Assembly (NCBI GenBank): GCA_964468125.1
Contig: CAYXVF010000006.1
Span: 1-64,000 of the forward strand
Length of the DNA stretch: 64,000 nt
Reading direction: 5' to 3'
From: CAYXVF01 sp964468125
GTDB lineage: Bacteria > Myxococcota > XYA12-FULL-58-9 > CAYXVF01
Below are positions 44,524 through 52,997 of this stretch, one piece after another (the stretch's first letter is position 1; every line of letters starts with the position of its first letter). The translations under genes and the position numbers were made by a program. The notes beneath the pieces were generated by a model. That model did no database searches, was not told the DNA's origin, and saw nothing but the letters and a program-made list of their open reading frames with translations.

Positions 44524-44624
44524 GTCCGTTTCGGTCCTCGAAGCTTGCGTGTCCGATCCGCAATAACACGTTGAGCCCCAAGGCCAACCTTCACTTTCGC
44601 CGCAGACGTGGCACTTTCGTGGGC

Positions 44625-45377
44625 ATGCGACTCGGAGATTGGCTGAGCCGGGGGCCTTTTCACCTGCGACTCTCCTCCGGCTTTTTCGGCTTCTATGCCC
44701 ACGCCGGTGTGTTGCGGGCGCTCGAAGAGGCGGGGTTTTTTCCCGCGAGCCTGGGAGGTTCGAGCGCTGGGGCGATCGCCGCCGGCATGGCCGCCTCGGG
44801 GCTCGACGGCCGCTCCCTAGAGGCACAGCTGCGCGGCTTCACCCGGGAGGACTTTTGGGATCCAGGGGTCGGATTCGGGCTTCTGCGCGGCCGCAAGCTG
44901 CGCGCACTCCTGCGCGAGCGCGCGCCGGTCGCTCGGATCGAAGAGTGTCCCGTTCCTCTCGCCGTGTCCGTCTTCGACCTAGCCACCCGCCGAACCCGCG
45001 TTGTGCGCCAAGGGCCGCTCGCGACCGCGATCCAGGCGTCCGCCGCCCTGCCCGGCCTGTTCCAGCCGGTTTGGCTCGAGGGACGCCCCTGCCTCGACGG
45101 CGGGATTCTGGACCGCACGAGCCTCGCGACCGCCCCTCCGCCAGGGACCCGACTGCTCTTTCACCACTTGTTGCCGTCAAAGACGTGGCATCGGAAGACC
45201 GCCGCAGTCCACCAACCGCCCTCCCGCGCCGGCATGTTGCGTCTCAGCATCGAAGGTCTGCCTCGCTTGGGCCCAAACCGCCTGCAGCGAGGGCTCGAGG
45301 TCTACAATCTCGCCAGGCGTGCTACCGCGCAGGCTCTCGACCTACCCCACTCGGATGTGATGCTGTGCCGACCATGA
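44625..45377 (+). CDS. Patatin-like phospholipase
   Basis: Predicted 250-aa protein. The nucleophile elbow is LGGSSAGAIAAG (GxSxG) and the second catalytic element is CLDGGILD (DGG/A). The usual Gly-rich oxyanion block is altered, to SGFFGFYAHAGVLRALEEAG. It is a lipid acyl hydrolase by family, with no signal peptide. ATG at 44625 is chosen; a TTG at 44571 would add 18 residues. The stop overlaps the next start (ATGA), linking it to the secreted protease gene. Confidence 0.85.
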   Translation: MRLGDWLSRGPFHLRLSSGFFGFYAHAGVLRALEEAGFFPASLGGSSAGAIAAGMAASGLDGRSLEAQLRGFTREDFWDPGVGFGLLRGRKLRALLRERAPVARIEECPVPLAVSVFDLATRRTRVVRQGPLATAIQASAALPGLFQPVWLEGRPCLDGGILDRTSLATAPPPGTRLLFHHLLPSKTWHRKTAAVHQPPSRAGMLRLSIEGLPRLGPNRLQRGLEVYNLARRATAQALDLPHSDVMLCRP

Positions 45378-46798
45378 CCGCACTCGTCGTTGCGTCGCTC
45401 CTGGCGGCGGCTCCCCCCGCGCAAGCCTCGATCCCCGAGGGATTGCTGCTGCTCGACAAAGGCGATTCCGCAGCACAGGCGGGCGACTACTCCCGCGCCC
45501 TCCTCGACTACAAACGCGCCTACGACCGCCTCCTTCCGTCGATTCGGGGCCTCGATTTTCTCGAGACCACCCCCGCGGAGGTGATTCCGCGCGCAGAGCT
45601 CAAGGAGCGGCTCGGCGAAACCCTCGACGACGAAGCGAAGGCCGAGATGCGTTTTTGGGACCGCGCGATGAAAGCCTTCGGCGTGCTGCCGGAGGTCATG
45701 TCCCTCGAGCCCCTGATGCTCAGCATGCTCGAGGGGGAGGTCGCAGGCTACTACGACCCGGAGCGTAAACAGATCACGCTGGTGGACGCGAGCACGGCGC
45801 CCAAGAAGCCCCCGCCGAGCAGCTTCTGGGGCAAGCTCCTCGCCGGCGATCGGAACGAGAAGTTTGACACGGACGACAACCAGGGGGTGATCGCCCACGA
45901 GCTGACCCACGCCCTGACCGACCAACACTACGACCTCAAAAAGCTCCAGGAGGCTCGACGGAACATCGACGATGCGTCGATGGCGATCGATGCGCTGATC
46001 GAAGGCGACGCCATGATCGCCATGATGGCCGCGATGAGCGGTGATTTCGCGCGCTCCGCATCGATGTTCGAGGCTGGAGGCGACTACTGGCGACTCGCCT
46101 TTGAGCTCCTCGCGGATCTCGCGCCCGAGTTGTCGGGATCGGTGCTCCGTCAGGCGCCGCCCTTTTTCGCCAAGACGCTGATGTTCCCCTACTCCGAAGG
46201 CATGGTGTTCCTCTTGGATGTCGGAGCGCGGCGCGGTTACGCAGCGGTGGACGAGGTCTACGCCAACCCGCCGCTGTCGACGGAGCAGGTGCTGCACCCG
46301 GAGAAGTACCTGCGGGGTGAGGCACCTGTGATGCTCTCGGAACCCGAGTGGCGTGTGAAGGGAGTGGAGCGGCTCGGGAGCAACGTACTCGGAGAGGTGC
46401 AAATCCGCTACGTCCTGGACGATGAGGACGCCGCGGCGGGCTGGGGGGGCGACCGCTACACCATCTTCGAAGGCCCTTCAGGGACCGCCCTGGCTTGGCT
46501 GACCGTTTGGGATTCGATTCGGGATGCGAACGAATTCTCGAATGCCTGGCGCCGCTACATCGAGGTGCGTTTGCGACGCGACGCGAATCTCGAGCCTCCG
46601 GTTCTTCCCTCCTTCCGCGATGGCGCACTGGTCCATCAGAGTCGAAATCGCGAGTTTCGAATCCGTCGCGAAGGGCGGCGTGTCGTGATCGTCGAGGGGC
46701 GACGCGGTCAACCGCTCGAGCCACTGATGGACCAGGCCTGGCTCGGACTGAGCCGGGTTTCAACCATCCCTGGGTCTGACCGACCCCAGGCCGACTGA
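45374..46798 (+). CDS. Exported HExxH metalloprotease-like protein
   Basis: Predicted 474-aa protein with an N-terminal signal (MTALVVASLLAAAPPAQA). The zinc motif VIAHELTHALTDQHYDL (His 175, Glu 176, His 179) is followed at about residue 207-213 by LIEGDAMIA, giving a gluzincin-like third ligand (Glu 210). Upstream is GEVAGYYDPERKQITLVD, typical of this uncharacterised bacterial HExxH group. The substrate is unknown. The ATG overlaps the patatin stop, so the two form a lipase-protease pair. Confidence 0.83.
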   Translation: MTALVVASLLAAAPPAQASIPEGLLLLDKGDSAAQAGDYSRALLDYKRAYDRLLPSIRGLDFLETTPAEVIPRAELKERLGETLDDEAKAEMRFWDRAMKAFGVLPEVMSLEPLMLSMLEGEVAGYYDPERKQITLVDASTAPKKPPPSSFWGKLLAGDRNEKFDTDDNQGVIAHELTHALTDQHYDLKKLQEARRNIDDASMAIDALIEGDAMIAMMAAMSGDFARSASMFEAGGDYWRLAFELLADLAPELSGSVLRQAPPFFAKTLMFPYSEGMVFLLDVGARRGYAAVDEVYANPPLSTEQVLHPEKYLRGEAPVMLSEPEWRVKGVERLGSNVLGEVQIRYVLDDEDAAAGWGGDRYTIFEGPSGTALAWLTVWDSIRDANEFSNAWRRYIEVRLRRDANLEPPVLPSFRDGALVHQSRNREFRIRREGRRVVIVEGRRGQPLEPLMDQAWLGLSRVSTIPGSDRPQAD

Positions 46799-47172
46799 CC
46801 AAATGCAGGTCGGGGAAGGTGCTCACTCTGGAGCCGGGTCCCCACATCTGCACGGACCGATTCCCGCGACGAAACACTCGACGTTTCTTGCGGGTCCAGA
46901 GGATCTGATGACGAAAAAAACGCGGCATCGAGAGGCCGCCGTCACGCCGGAGTTTCATTTTGGGACGGACGTGCGTGCTCTAAAACCCGTGTAAATTTGT
47001 GCTTTGCCTGCGATCGGCGATGGTCGTTTTGGACTTTTCTGAAACGGCTCCGTCAAGAAACTGAGTGTCGACGACATCGGATCACGCCCGCGGTATCCGG
47101 ATCACACGGGATTACATCCACGCTCAGCGGCACGCATTCTCATTCGACACACCGAGTCTGGCCGTTTCAAGT
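46799..47172 (+). other. Long intergenic region upstream of the sigma-28-like gene
   Basis: The 416-bp gap to the sigma gene is the largest non-coding stretch outside the IS zone. A 27-codon frame (46911-46994) has no ribosome-binding site or recognisable product. The far end carries the sigma-54 promoter annotated separately. The rest could hold activator-binding sites, which I cannot identify by eye. Confidence 0.6.
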
Positions 47173-47188
47173 TGGCATCCACCTTGCT
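47173..47188 (+). promoter_or_regulatory. Sigma-54 (RpoN) -24/-12 promoter
   Basis: TGGCAT-N5-TTGCT matches the RpoN consensus TGGCAC-N5-TTGCA, with the invariant GG (47174-47175) and GC (47186-47187) exactly 10 bp apart. It lies 27 bp before the sigma-28-like ATG. The expected start of transcription is near 47199, just ahead of the GGAGGTGA ribosome-binding site at 47204-47211. An enhancer-binding activator would be required. Confidence 0.75.
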
Positions 47189-47214
47189 CATCTCCCCGAC
47201 GTCGGAGGTGAAAG

Positions 47215-48015
47215 ATGGCCCACGCAAGTGTTGAACGAAGTGCTCTCCTGGAATCCAAGTCCACTCGGAAGACCCGCAGCGTCCGTCGCGCGCCGAAACG
47301 CGTGCGTCGGGAAGCAGCTGAGCGACCGCAGCCCCAGCCGATCGAGACCGGCGAGGTCAACAAGGTCTGCGCCGAGCTCAATTGGCTCGTTACCCAAGAA
47401 GCGCGCCGTATCGCGCGTCGACTGCCGTACCACACAGAGCTCGACGAGCTGATCGGCGCCGGAGCGCTCGGGCTCGTTTGCGCGGTCCAGAAGCACTTCG
47501 ACCGGCCGCGGCCGGTGCTGCAACGCTTCGCGCAGCTTCGGATTCGTGGTGCCATTTTGGACCACCTGCGCGCAAACGACCACCTCACGCGTCGTCAGCG
47601 TGCCGCTGTAGTACAGCTACGTCGCGCCACCGAGGTGCTCGAACGGAACAACGAAGAGCTCGAGCTCGAAAATCTCGCGCGCGCGATGGGCATGACCCGC
47701 GACCGGGTCAGCAAGATCAAACACCAGCTCGCCGCGGTTCAGGTGACCCACCTCGAGGACTCGGAGCGCATCGAGAGCACTTTTGCGACTCCGGACGAGC
47801 AGCTCCTGCGCGAGGACATGCGCAACAGCGTCGTGAAGGCCTTGGGCGCACTTCCCGAGAAGCTCACCACCCTCCTGTCGCTTTACTACTACGAGGGGCT
47901 CTCCTACCGGGAGATCGGTGAAATCCTCGGCGTGACCGACTCCCGCGTCTGCCAGCTTCACAGCCAAGCGCTCGGAATCCTGCGCAAGAAGCTCAACCAC
48001 GTATGGGTCAACTAG
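47215..48015 (+). CDS. Sigma-28 (FliA/WhiG-like) RNA polymerase sigma factor
   Basis: Predicted 266-aa alternative sigma factor with regions 2, 3 and 4 in the FliA order. Region 2 has NWLVTQEARRIARRLPYHTELDELIGAGALGL and IRGAILDHLRANDHLTRRQR. Region 3 has LENLARAMGMTRDRVSKI. Region 4 has ALPEKLTTLLSLYYYEGLSYREIGEILG and VTDSRVCQLHSQAL. A basic N-terminal extension (about 1-45) is extra. It has a strong GGAGGTGA box and a sigma-54 promoter upstream, and a FlgM-like gene 71 nt downstream. No flagellar gene is in the window, so the regulon could be flagellar or not. Confidence 0.9.
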   Translation: MAHASVERSALLESKSTRKTRSVRRAPKRVRREAAERPQPQPIETGEVNKVCAELNWLVTQEARRIARRLPYHTELDELIGAGALGLVCAVQKHFDRPRPVLQRFAQLRIRGAILDHLRANDHLTRRQRAAVVQLRRATEVLERNNEELELENLARAMGMTRDRVSKIKHQLAAVQVTHLEDSERIESTFATPDEQLLREDMRNSVVKALGALPEKLTTLLSLYYYEGLSYREIGEILGVTDSRVCQLHSQALGILRKKLNHVWVN

Positions 48016-48086
48016 ACCCGGGGTCATTTTTTCCTAAAGCGGGTGTCGGAGCGTTCCGTTCCAATGGGTGTGAACGGAGGGTCACC

Positions 48087-48320
48087 ATGCGCAGCACCCG
48101 TATTCAAAAGAGCAATGCCACTCGCCGCCGCGGCACGGTGATTTCGATCCGAAATGCCCGAGCCCGCCGCGTTCAGGCCCTCAAGGCCCTCGTACGCTCG
48201 GGTCGATACACGCCTCGTTTGGAGCAGGTCGCCGACGCGCTGATCGCCCGTGGGGTCATCGCCGGCGAGCAAGTAGTGGAGCGCCGGCTCGCGGCGGAAA
48301 TCGCCGAGCTGCCGAACTGA
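48087..48320 (+). CDS. FlgM-like anti-sigma-28 factor
   Basis: Predicted 77-aa basic protein. The C-terminal half (RARRVQALKALVRSGRYTPR then LEQVADALIARGVIA) follows the FlgM pattern of a helix, SGxYx and an AxAL helix that wraps the sigma factor. The N-terminal part is basic and probably unfolded, unlike many FlgM. It lies directly downstream of the sigma-28-like gene, the expected partner. A GGAGGG box precedes the ATG at 48087. The call is inference from a short pattern plus context. Confidence 0.65.
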   Translation: MRSTRIQKSNATRRRGTVISIRNARARRVQALKALVRSGRYTPRLEQVADALIARGVIAGEQVVERRLAAEIAELPN

Positions 48321-48364
48321 CCGATTCCCTGTCACAGGACGTCGCCATCCGCCCATAGGAGAGG

Positions 48365-48925
48365 ATGACGGCGACCCTCAGCAAAATTCGCGCGTTTGCG
48401 CCCGCAATGGTTAGATCGGGAGCGATGGCGCGCTCTGCTTCCGATGCAATGGCCGCGTTGGCTGAAGGGGACCGGGACGCCTTCGCCGCGGTCTACCGCG
48501 CGTTGCACCCTCTGATCACGCGGTTCTGTGCGCGAACCCTCGGCGACGACGAGGGAGGCGACGCGGCGCAGGAGGTCCTTCTCCGGCTCTTCAACCAAGC
48601 CACCCGCTACCGCCCGGGCACACCGGTCGAGGCCTGGGCGATCACGCTCGCGCGCTTCGAGTGTCGCACCCGCCTGCAGCGCCGACGCCGGAGACGCGAG
48701 CAGCTGGGCGTTGCTGAGGAGCCGGTGGCAGACGAAGCAGACGTGGACCGGCGCCTGATGCACGCCGCCGCGCTCGAAACCCTGGCCGAGCTCGAGATCA
48801 TGGACCGTGAGGCGATCCTCCTCGCTCTTCGGGAGGAAACGCCAAAGCAAGCGAGACATCGAAAACGGAAACAGAGGGCCTTCGAGCGCCTGCGCGCAGC
48901 CTGGAGACAACGTCATGGAACCTGA
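48365..48925 (+). CDS. ECF-like sigma factor with atypical region 4
   Basis: Predicted 186-aa protein. Residues about 30-115 fit ECF region 2: GDRDAFAAVYRALHPLITRF, GDDEGGDAAQEVLLRLF and EAWAITLARFECRTRLQRRR. The C-terminal part (ETLAELEIMDREAILLALRE then TPKQARHRKRKQRAFERLRA) sits where region 4 should be. It lacks the usual GxSxxEIA turn, so -35 recognition may be unusual. The start is uncertain: ATG at 48365 follows AGGAG closely, and Met codons at 48407 and 48425 are alternatives. Its end overlaps the next gene by 11 bp. Confidence 0.72.
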   Translation: MTATLSKIRAFAPAMVRSGAMARSASDAMAALAEGDRDAFAAVYRALHPLITRFCARTLGDDEGGDAAQEVLLRLFNQATRYRPGTPVEAWAITLARFECRTRLQRRRRRREQLGVAEEPVADEADVDRRLMHAAALETLAELEIMDREAILLALREETPKQARHRKRKQRAFERLRAAWRQRHGT

Positions 48926-49445
48926 GCTCCTCAGTCGCCGTGCGTACGAGCGGGGCCGCTTCGGCTTCGCGCTGCGCCATGCAACCGGCGCTCTGCTCTT
49001 TGCCGGCGTGGCGGCGATCGTTCACGATGCGAGCCCCTTCGTTCTCGCCGCCGGAGCGCTCGCCGTTTTGGGCCACCTGGTGGCCGCGTTCCTCCACCAC
49101 GATTTTCTTCGTGGCGCCTGGCTGGGCCTCGCCCTCGGCGGAGTGCAACTGCTTGCCGCGCTCTTCATGCTAAGTCTGGGCATGCGCTACTTCCCCAGTC
49201 ACTGCATGGACATCTGCTTCGCCATCGTCGCGACCGGCAGCGTCGCCGTCGGCTTCGCGTTCGCCAAGGTCTTTGCAGAGCGTCCGCCGAATGCGCTCCG
49301 ACGCGGGGCGCTCGCCTTCGTCGCGATGGGAGCGGTGATGGTCGCAGTCTGCTGCGTCGCGGGCAGCGTTGCGCTGTTGACCGGATCGATCCTGGGGGCG
49401 GCCATGGGTGTGGCTCCCGGTTGGATGCTGCTCCGAGAGGCGTAG
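48915..49445 (+). CDS. Small polytopic membrane protein, possible anti-sigma partner
   Basis: Predicted 176-aa protein with five or six hydrophobic segments (from ALLFAGVAAIVH to GVAPGWMLL). No motif recognised. It begins inside the ECF-like gene (11-bp overlap), so it is translated with it. Polytopic membrane proteins next to ECF genes are often their anti-sigma factors (NrsF/DUF1109-like), which is only an analogy here. Confidence 0.7.
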   Translation: MEPELLSRRAYERGRFGFALRHATGALLFAGVAAIVHDASPFVLAAGALAVLGHLVAAFLHHDFLRGAWLGLALGGVQLLAALFMLSLGMRYFPSHCMDICFAIVATGSVAVGFAFAKVFAERPPNALRRGALAFVAMGAVMVAVCCVAGSVALLTGSILGAAMGVAPGWMLLREA

Positions 49446-49518
49446 CGGCCGACGCTTTCGGCCTCGATCACCTGGAAAGTAGAGTGACAGCCCCCACCTC
49501 GGCTGTTAGCCAGAGAAC

Positions 49519-50343
49519 ATGAAGCAGTCGATGACGCTCCTTTTGGTGCTGGGGCTGATGTGTTGCGGCGGTTCGGCGGAATCGTCAGAGCCACCGGTGC
49601 CGCCCCTAAAGGCCATCACGTTTGACGCGTATTCGAGTACGGACGCGCTGCTCAGGGACTGCACCACCTGGCGCTGCGGCGAAGATTCGCGCGACGACGA
49701 AAATCGTCGGCGCGTTCTCGACTCGGAGGTCGCCTATCGCGGCTTCGAGAAATCGATGCGTTTCGACTACCGCCACCCGGGCAACGGCTGTAACACGCAG
49801 GTGATCACCCGGGAGATCCCGCTCGACCCTCCCCTGCCAGAAGTGTGGGCCGAAGTGGCTATCCGCTGGGCCAGTAACTTCCGAACCACAAATGACAGCT
49901 GTGCGCCGAACGATCACAAGCTCGTGTTCGGAGCGACGGAACAGCCCAACACCTATCGTTGGCAGCTCAAAGTCGGCTCGGACGTGGGCCCCGATCACAG
50001 TGTCGTCGTGCGTGCAGCGGGGACAAACGCCGGCGAGAACGATGAGCGCCGAGTTCGCGGCCTCAAGGCGTCGGATCTTTGGGACGGTGATTGGCACATC
50101 ATTCGATTGCACTTTCGCCACTCCACCGGAGGCGGCGGTCGCGACGGCGAGATGCGCCTCTGGGTCGATGGCAAACTCCGCTACGAAGAAACGGAAATCC
50201 AAACGGCAACTGACAGAGGCGTCCAAGACCGGATCCGTGGAATCGCCCTAGGCCGCAACAAGGACGATGGGCCAGCGAACGAGTGGATGAGCCTATGGTG
50301 GGGCTACGTAAAGATCTGGGACGAGAACCCCCGCTGGCGCTGA
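49519..50343 (+). CDS. Lipoprotein with concanavalin-like/polysaccharide-lyase-like fold
   Basis: Predicted 274-aa lipoprotein. The signal segment ends LGLMCCGGS, with a lipobox Cys near 15-16. The rest is beta-rich with Trp/Tyr blocks (EVWAEVAIRWASNFRTTN, YRWQLKVGS, WDGDWHIIRLHFRHS, MRLWVDGKLRYEE and WWGYVKIWDENP). This fits a concanavalin-A-like glucanase or heparin/alginate-lyase sandwich. The catalytic residues cannot be assigned, so carbohydrate binding or cleavage is inference. Confidence 0.7.
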   Translation: MKQSMTLLLVLGLMCCGGSAESSEPPVPPLKAITFDAYSSTDALLRDCTTWRCGEDSRDDENRRRVLDSEVAYRGFEKSMRFDYRHPGNGCNTQVITREIPLDPPLPEVWAEVAIRWASNFRTTNDSCAPNDHKLVFGATEQPNTYRWQLKVGSDVGPDHSVVVRAAGTNAGENDERRVRGLKASDLWDGDWHIIRLHFRHSTGGGGRDGEMRLWVDGKLRYEETEIQTATDRGVQDRIRGIALGRNKDDGPANEWMSLWWGYVKIWDENPRWR

Positions 50344-50389
50344 GGCCTCAGAGCTGTGCGGCCCCCGTTTTGGAGGACCACAGGGGCGC

Positions 50390-51703
50390 TCAGGCGCGCG
50401 TGATCAGCCGGTGCTTTCCTGAAGCGAGGCGGGGGATCGACTCTACTCGTTCGACACTGAGATCGATGCTCCCGAGCATTTCAGCCAGAGCGTCTTTGAT
50501 CTCCGTATCGAGCCCTTCCGAGCTCGACACATAGCGGACGTGCGCGACGCCCGGGCGTTCCTGATGCACTTGAAAAGCTCGAATCTTTCGGCCGCGATTC
50601 TTCAACGCCTCGAAGGCGTACATCACCGCCTCGCCGTGAAAGCGTCGCCCTTCACTGTCCTCGAGAACATCGTACTGGCGACCTAGGACTTGGGTGAGCA
50701 CCGGCAACCTGCGGCCGCAGGGACAACGAAAATCGGCGTCGGCTCTGGTCACCGTGTCTTCCAAGCGATAGCGAATCAGTGGCATCGCTCGATTCATCAA
50801 GTCTGTCACGACGAGCACGCCCGTACCGCCGGGACCGACCTCCTGCCCGTCGTCGCCGTGCACCTCGCAGTGCAGGTGAGACTGCATCAAGTGTAGCGAG
50901 CCCGCTTCGCACTCGTAGGCGATGGGTCCAACCTCGCCGCACCCGTACTCGTTGCGGACCGGTACGCCAAAAGCGCGTTCGATGCGCGCGCGCTGCTCGG
51001 GCCAGAGAGGCTCGGCGGTGCTGATCACGACCTTCAATCCCTCCGGGGCCGCCAAGCCGTCGCTCAGGGCGAGCTGGCTCAGCTCGTCGATCACCGATGC
51101 GTAGCCGTAGACATAGCGCGGCGAGAAGCGCTGAATCTCGTCCCAATGCTGCCGTAACCGGTCGGAGTCAAAGGCGAAAGCCGAGAGCGTACGTCGATTC
51201 ATCGCGAGGTCCGCTACTGTGGATTTCAGCATGCGGTCACGGCCCCCGCCGGTCCCCCAGAGGCGGATCGCTCGATCGCCGGGTTGAATGCCGTACCAGC
51301 CGAAGGCCATCCATGTTGCGGCTCGCTCCGCGGCGACGCCCGCGGGGTTCTTCCGGACGGTCACCGCCCGCCCCGTCGAGCCGCCGGTGGTCTTCGTGGA
51401 GAAACGCCCGCGACCCGGAGCGTGCAGCGCAGTCGCGTGTCGGATGAGATCCGCCTTCGTGAGGATCGGAAACCCCTCGAGGCCCGCACCGGCGCGGGCC
51501 CGCTCGCGGTAGAAGGGGATGTTGGACCGAGCAAAGTGCAGGACCGCGCGGAGGCGGTCGGCGGAGCTCTCGCGCGCAAAGGTCTCGTCCCCGGACATCT
51601 TCGAGAGCACGTCGAGCTCTTTGCGCACCGACGTCTCGCCTCGATAGAGGAGCGCGGCTGGGAGAATCACTGACTTCTGTATGAGGTCACGGAGCGTTCC
51701 CAT
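50390..51703 (-). CDS. CapK/PaaK-like adenylate-forming enzyme
   Basis: Predicted 437-aa cytoplasmic enzyme of the phenylacetate-CoA ligase/CapK group. Blocks are ILTKADLIRH, the nucleotide loop TTGGSTGRAVTVRK, YGYASVIDELSQLA, NEYGCGEVGPIAYEC and IRYRLEDTVTR. Such enzymes activate carboxylic acids for polysaccharide or lipid tailoring. No substrate is shown. The start ATG at 51703 is 4 nt past the GT4 stop. It sits with GT4, so a surface-glycan role is likely. Confidence 0.85.
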   Translation of the reverse strand: MGTLRDLIQKSVILPAALLYRGETSVRKELDVLSKMSGDETFARESSADRLRAVLHFARSNIPFYRERARAGAGLEGFPILTKADLIRHATALHAPGRGRFSTKTTGGSTGRAVTVRKNPAGVAAERAATWMAFGWYGIQPGDRAIRLWGTGGGRDRMLKSTVADLAMNRRTLSAFAFDSDRLRQHWDEIQRFSPRYVYGYASVIDELSQLALSDGLAAPEGLKVVISTAEPLWPEQRARIERAFGVPVRNEYGCGEVGPIAYECEAGSLHLMQSHLHCEVHGDDGQEVGPGGTGVLVVTDLMNRAMPLIRYRLEDTVTRADADFRCPCGRRLPVLTQVLGRQYDVLEDSEGRRFHGEAVMYAFEALKNRGRKIRAFQVHQERPGVAHVRYVSSSEGLDTEIKDALAEMLGSIDLSVERVESIPRLASGKHRLITRA

Positions 51704-51707
51704 CACA

Positions 51708-52958
51708 TCAGCTCGCCTCGAGAATTTCCCGATACTTCGGCAGGACCGCATCGCCAATGACCTGCCAGTCGTAGAGCGTCTCGGCCGTGGCACGGGCCGC
51801 GCGTTCGAGCCGCTCGCGTAGCGCATCGTCACGGATCACCCGAACGATCGCATTGGCGAACGCATCCGCTGAATCGGCGATCACGATGTTCTCGTCCGCT
51901 CGGGCTTCGAGGCCCTCGCAGCCGATTGCCGTGGACACGACCGCTTTTCCGAGCGCCCAGGCATCGAGGATCTTCAAACGCGTTCCGCCGCCGATGCGAA
52001 GCGGCACGATGAAGACTTTCGCTCGTGCCACCCAAGGGCGTATGTCTTCCACATAGCCGGTCATTTCGATCCCCTTAGCGGCCTGGCTTCGCTGCATCTC
52101 CTCGGAGGCACGGCCGACCCAGACCACCGATGGCTTTCCGAGCACATCGCGAAGCCGGGGGATCACGTCGTCGGCGAAGAACTTCATCCCATCGGTGTTC
52201 GGAAACCAAGTGACACCGCCGATGAACAAGACGTCGATGTCCTGATCACGCTCTGCGGTTCCTGGGCGGAGCTCCTTCGTATCGACGCCATTCGGAAACA
52301 CCCCCCAGCTCGCATCCGGCGCAACGCGCGTGAGCTCTTCACCATCGCTCGGCGAAACCGCCCAGTTGTGCGCGACCTTTGGGCACCAGGTGCGCTCGAG
52401 CTCTTCCAACCGATCGGCCTGCAGACGAACATAGGGGCGAACGAGCCGCGGCATACCGCCGGCGCGACGCCGCAGGAGCATCGACTCGATATTGTGGTGA
52501 GAGACGACAGTCCGGTGAAGGTCGAGCTCCGGCAGGTATCGCGCGAGGTCGAGGGTGTCGAGGTGCACGAGGTCCGGTCGATACTCGTTCAAGGTCGCGC
52601 GCAACGCGCTCGCGAACGCCCCCGAGCGATACCCATGCCACACATAGGGTCGGCCCGAGACCAGGCTCTTCGCATGGTCCTGCACCTTGCGGGCGGCATC
52701 GTGCTCGCCCTCGATTGGAAACAGCTGGGTCGGACCCACTTTCGAGAGCTCGATCTGTGCCCGGTCCCGTTGCTCTGGCGACGGATGAATGGCCCGCCGA
52801 TAGAACGACAAGACACGCACGTCGTACTCGCGAGCCAGAATGCGCAGCGTGTTCAAGCTCTTGATCTGTTGTCCCCCATGCGGCGGGTAGGGCGCATTTT
52901 GGCAGAGAAACAAGAGACGGGGCCGGCTCTTCTCCTCCTGCTTCCGCACATCGCTCAT
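51708..52958 (-). CDS. Glycosyltransferase family 4-type protein
   Basis: Predicted 416-aa GT-B enzyme. The N-terminal Rossmann domain starts LLFLCQNAPYPPHGGQQI. The C-terminal domain has DVLFIGGVTWFPNTDGMKFF, the EMTGYV region, the pocket block VPLRIGGGTRLKILDAWALGK and the donor-binding Glu near SDNIVIA-like DENIVIADS. It transfers a sugar from a nucleotide donor; the acceptor is unknown. It is the first of a two-gene unit with the CapK-like gene, 39 nt after the redoxin-PhnD gene in the long minus-strand run. Confidence 0.87.
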   Translation of the reverse strand: MSDVRKQEEKSRPRLLFLCQNAPYPPHGGQQIKSLNTLRILAREYDVRVLSFYRRAIHPSPEQRDRAQIELSKVGPTQLFPIEGEHDAARKVQDHAKSLVSGRPYVWHGYRSGAFASALRATLNEYRPDLVHLDTLDLARYLPELDLHRTVVSHHNIESMLLRRRAGGMPRLVRPYVRLQADRLEELERTWCPKVAHNWAVSPSDGEELTRVAPDASWGVFPNGVDTKELRPGTAERDQDIDVLFIGGVTWFPNTDGMKFFADDVIPRLRDVLGKPSVVWVGRASEEMQRSQAAKGIEMTGYVEDIRPWVARAKVFIVPLRIGGGTRLKILDAWALGKAVVSTAIGCEGLEARADENIVIADSADAFANAIVRVIRDDALRERLERAARATAETLYDWQVIGDAVLPKYREILEAS

Positions 52959-52997
52959 GACGTCGTCGTGTCACCGAGAGCCCCCGAGGGCAATAGC

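Noticed and set aside
42070..44574. Long plus-strand open frame opposite the penicillin-acylase-family gene
   Set aside because: Composition is Arg/Gly/His-rich with no domains, and the opposite strand has clear motifs.
46911..46994. 27-codon small gene upstream of the sigma factor
   Set aside because: No ribosome-binding site, no known product, and it is within a probable regulatory region.
50340..50351. 12-bp palindrome CTGAGGCCTCAG as a terminator
   Set aside because: It spans the lipoprotein stop codon, has no loop and no T-run; chance is likely.
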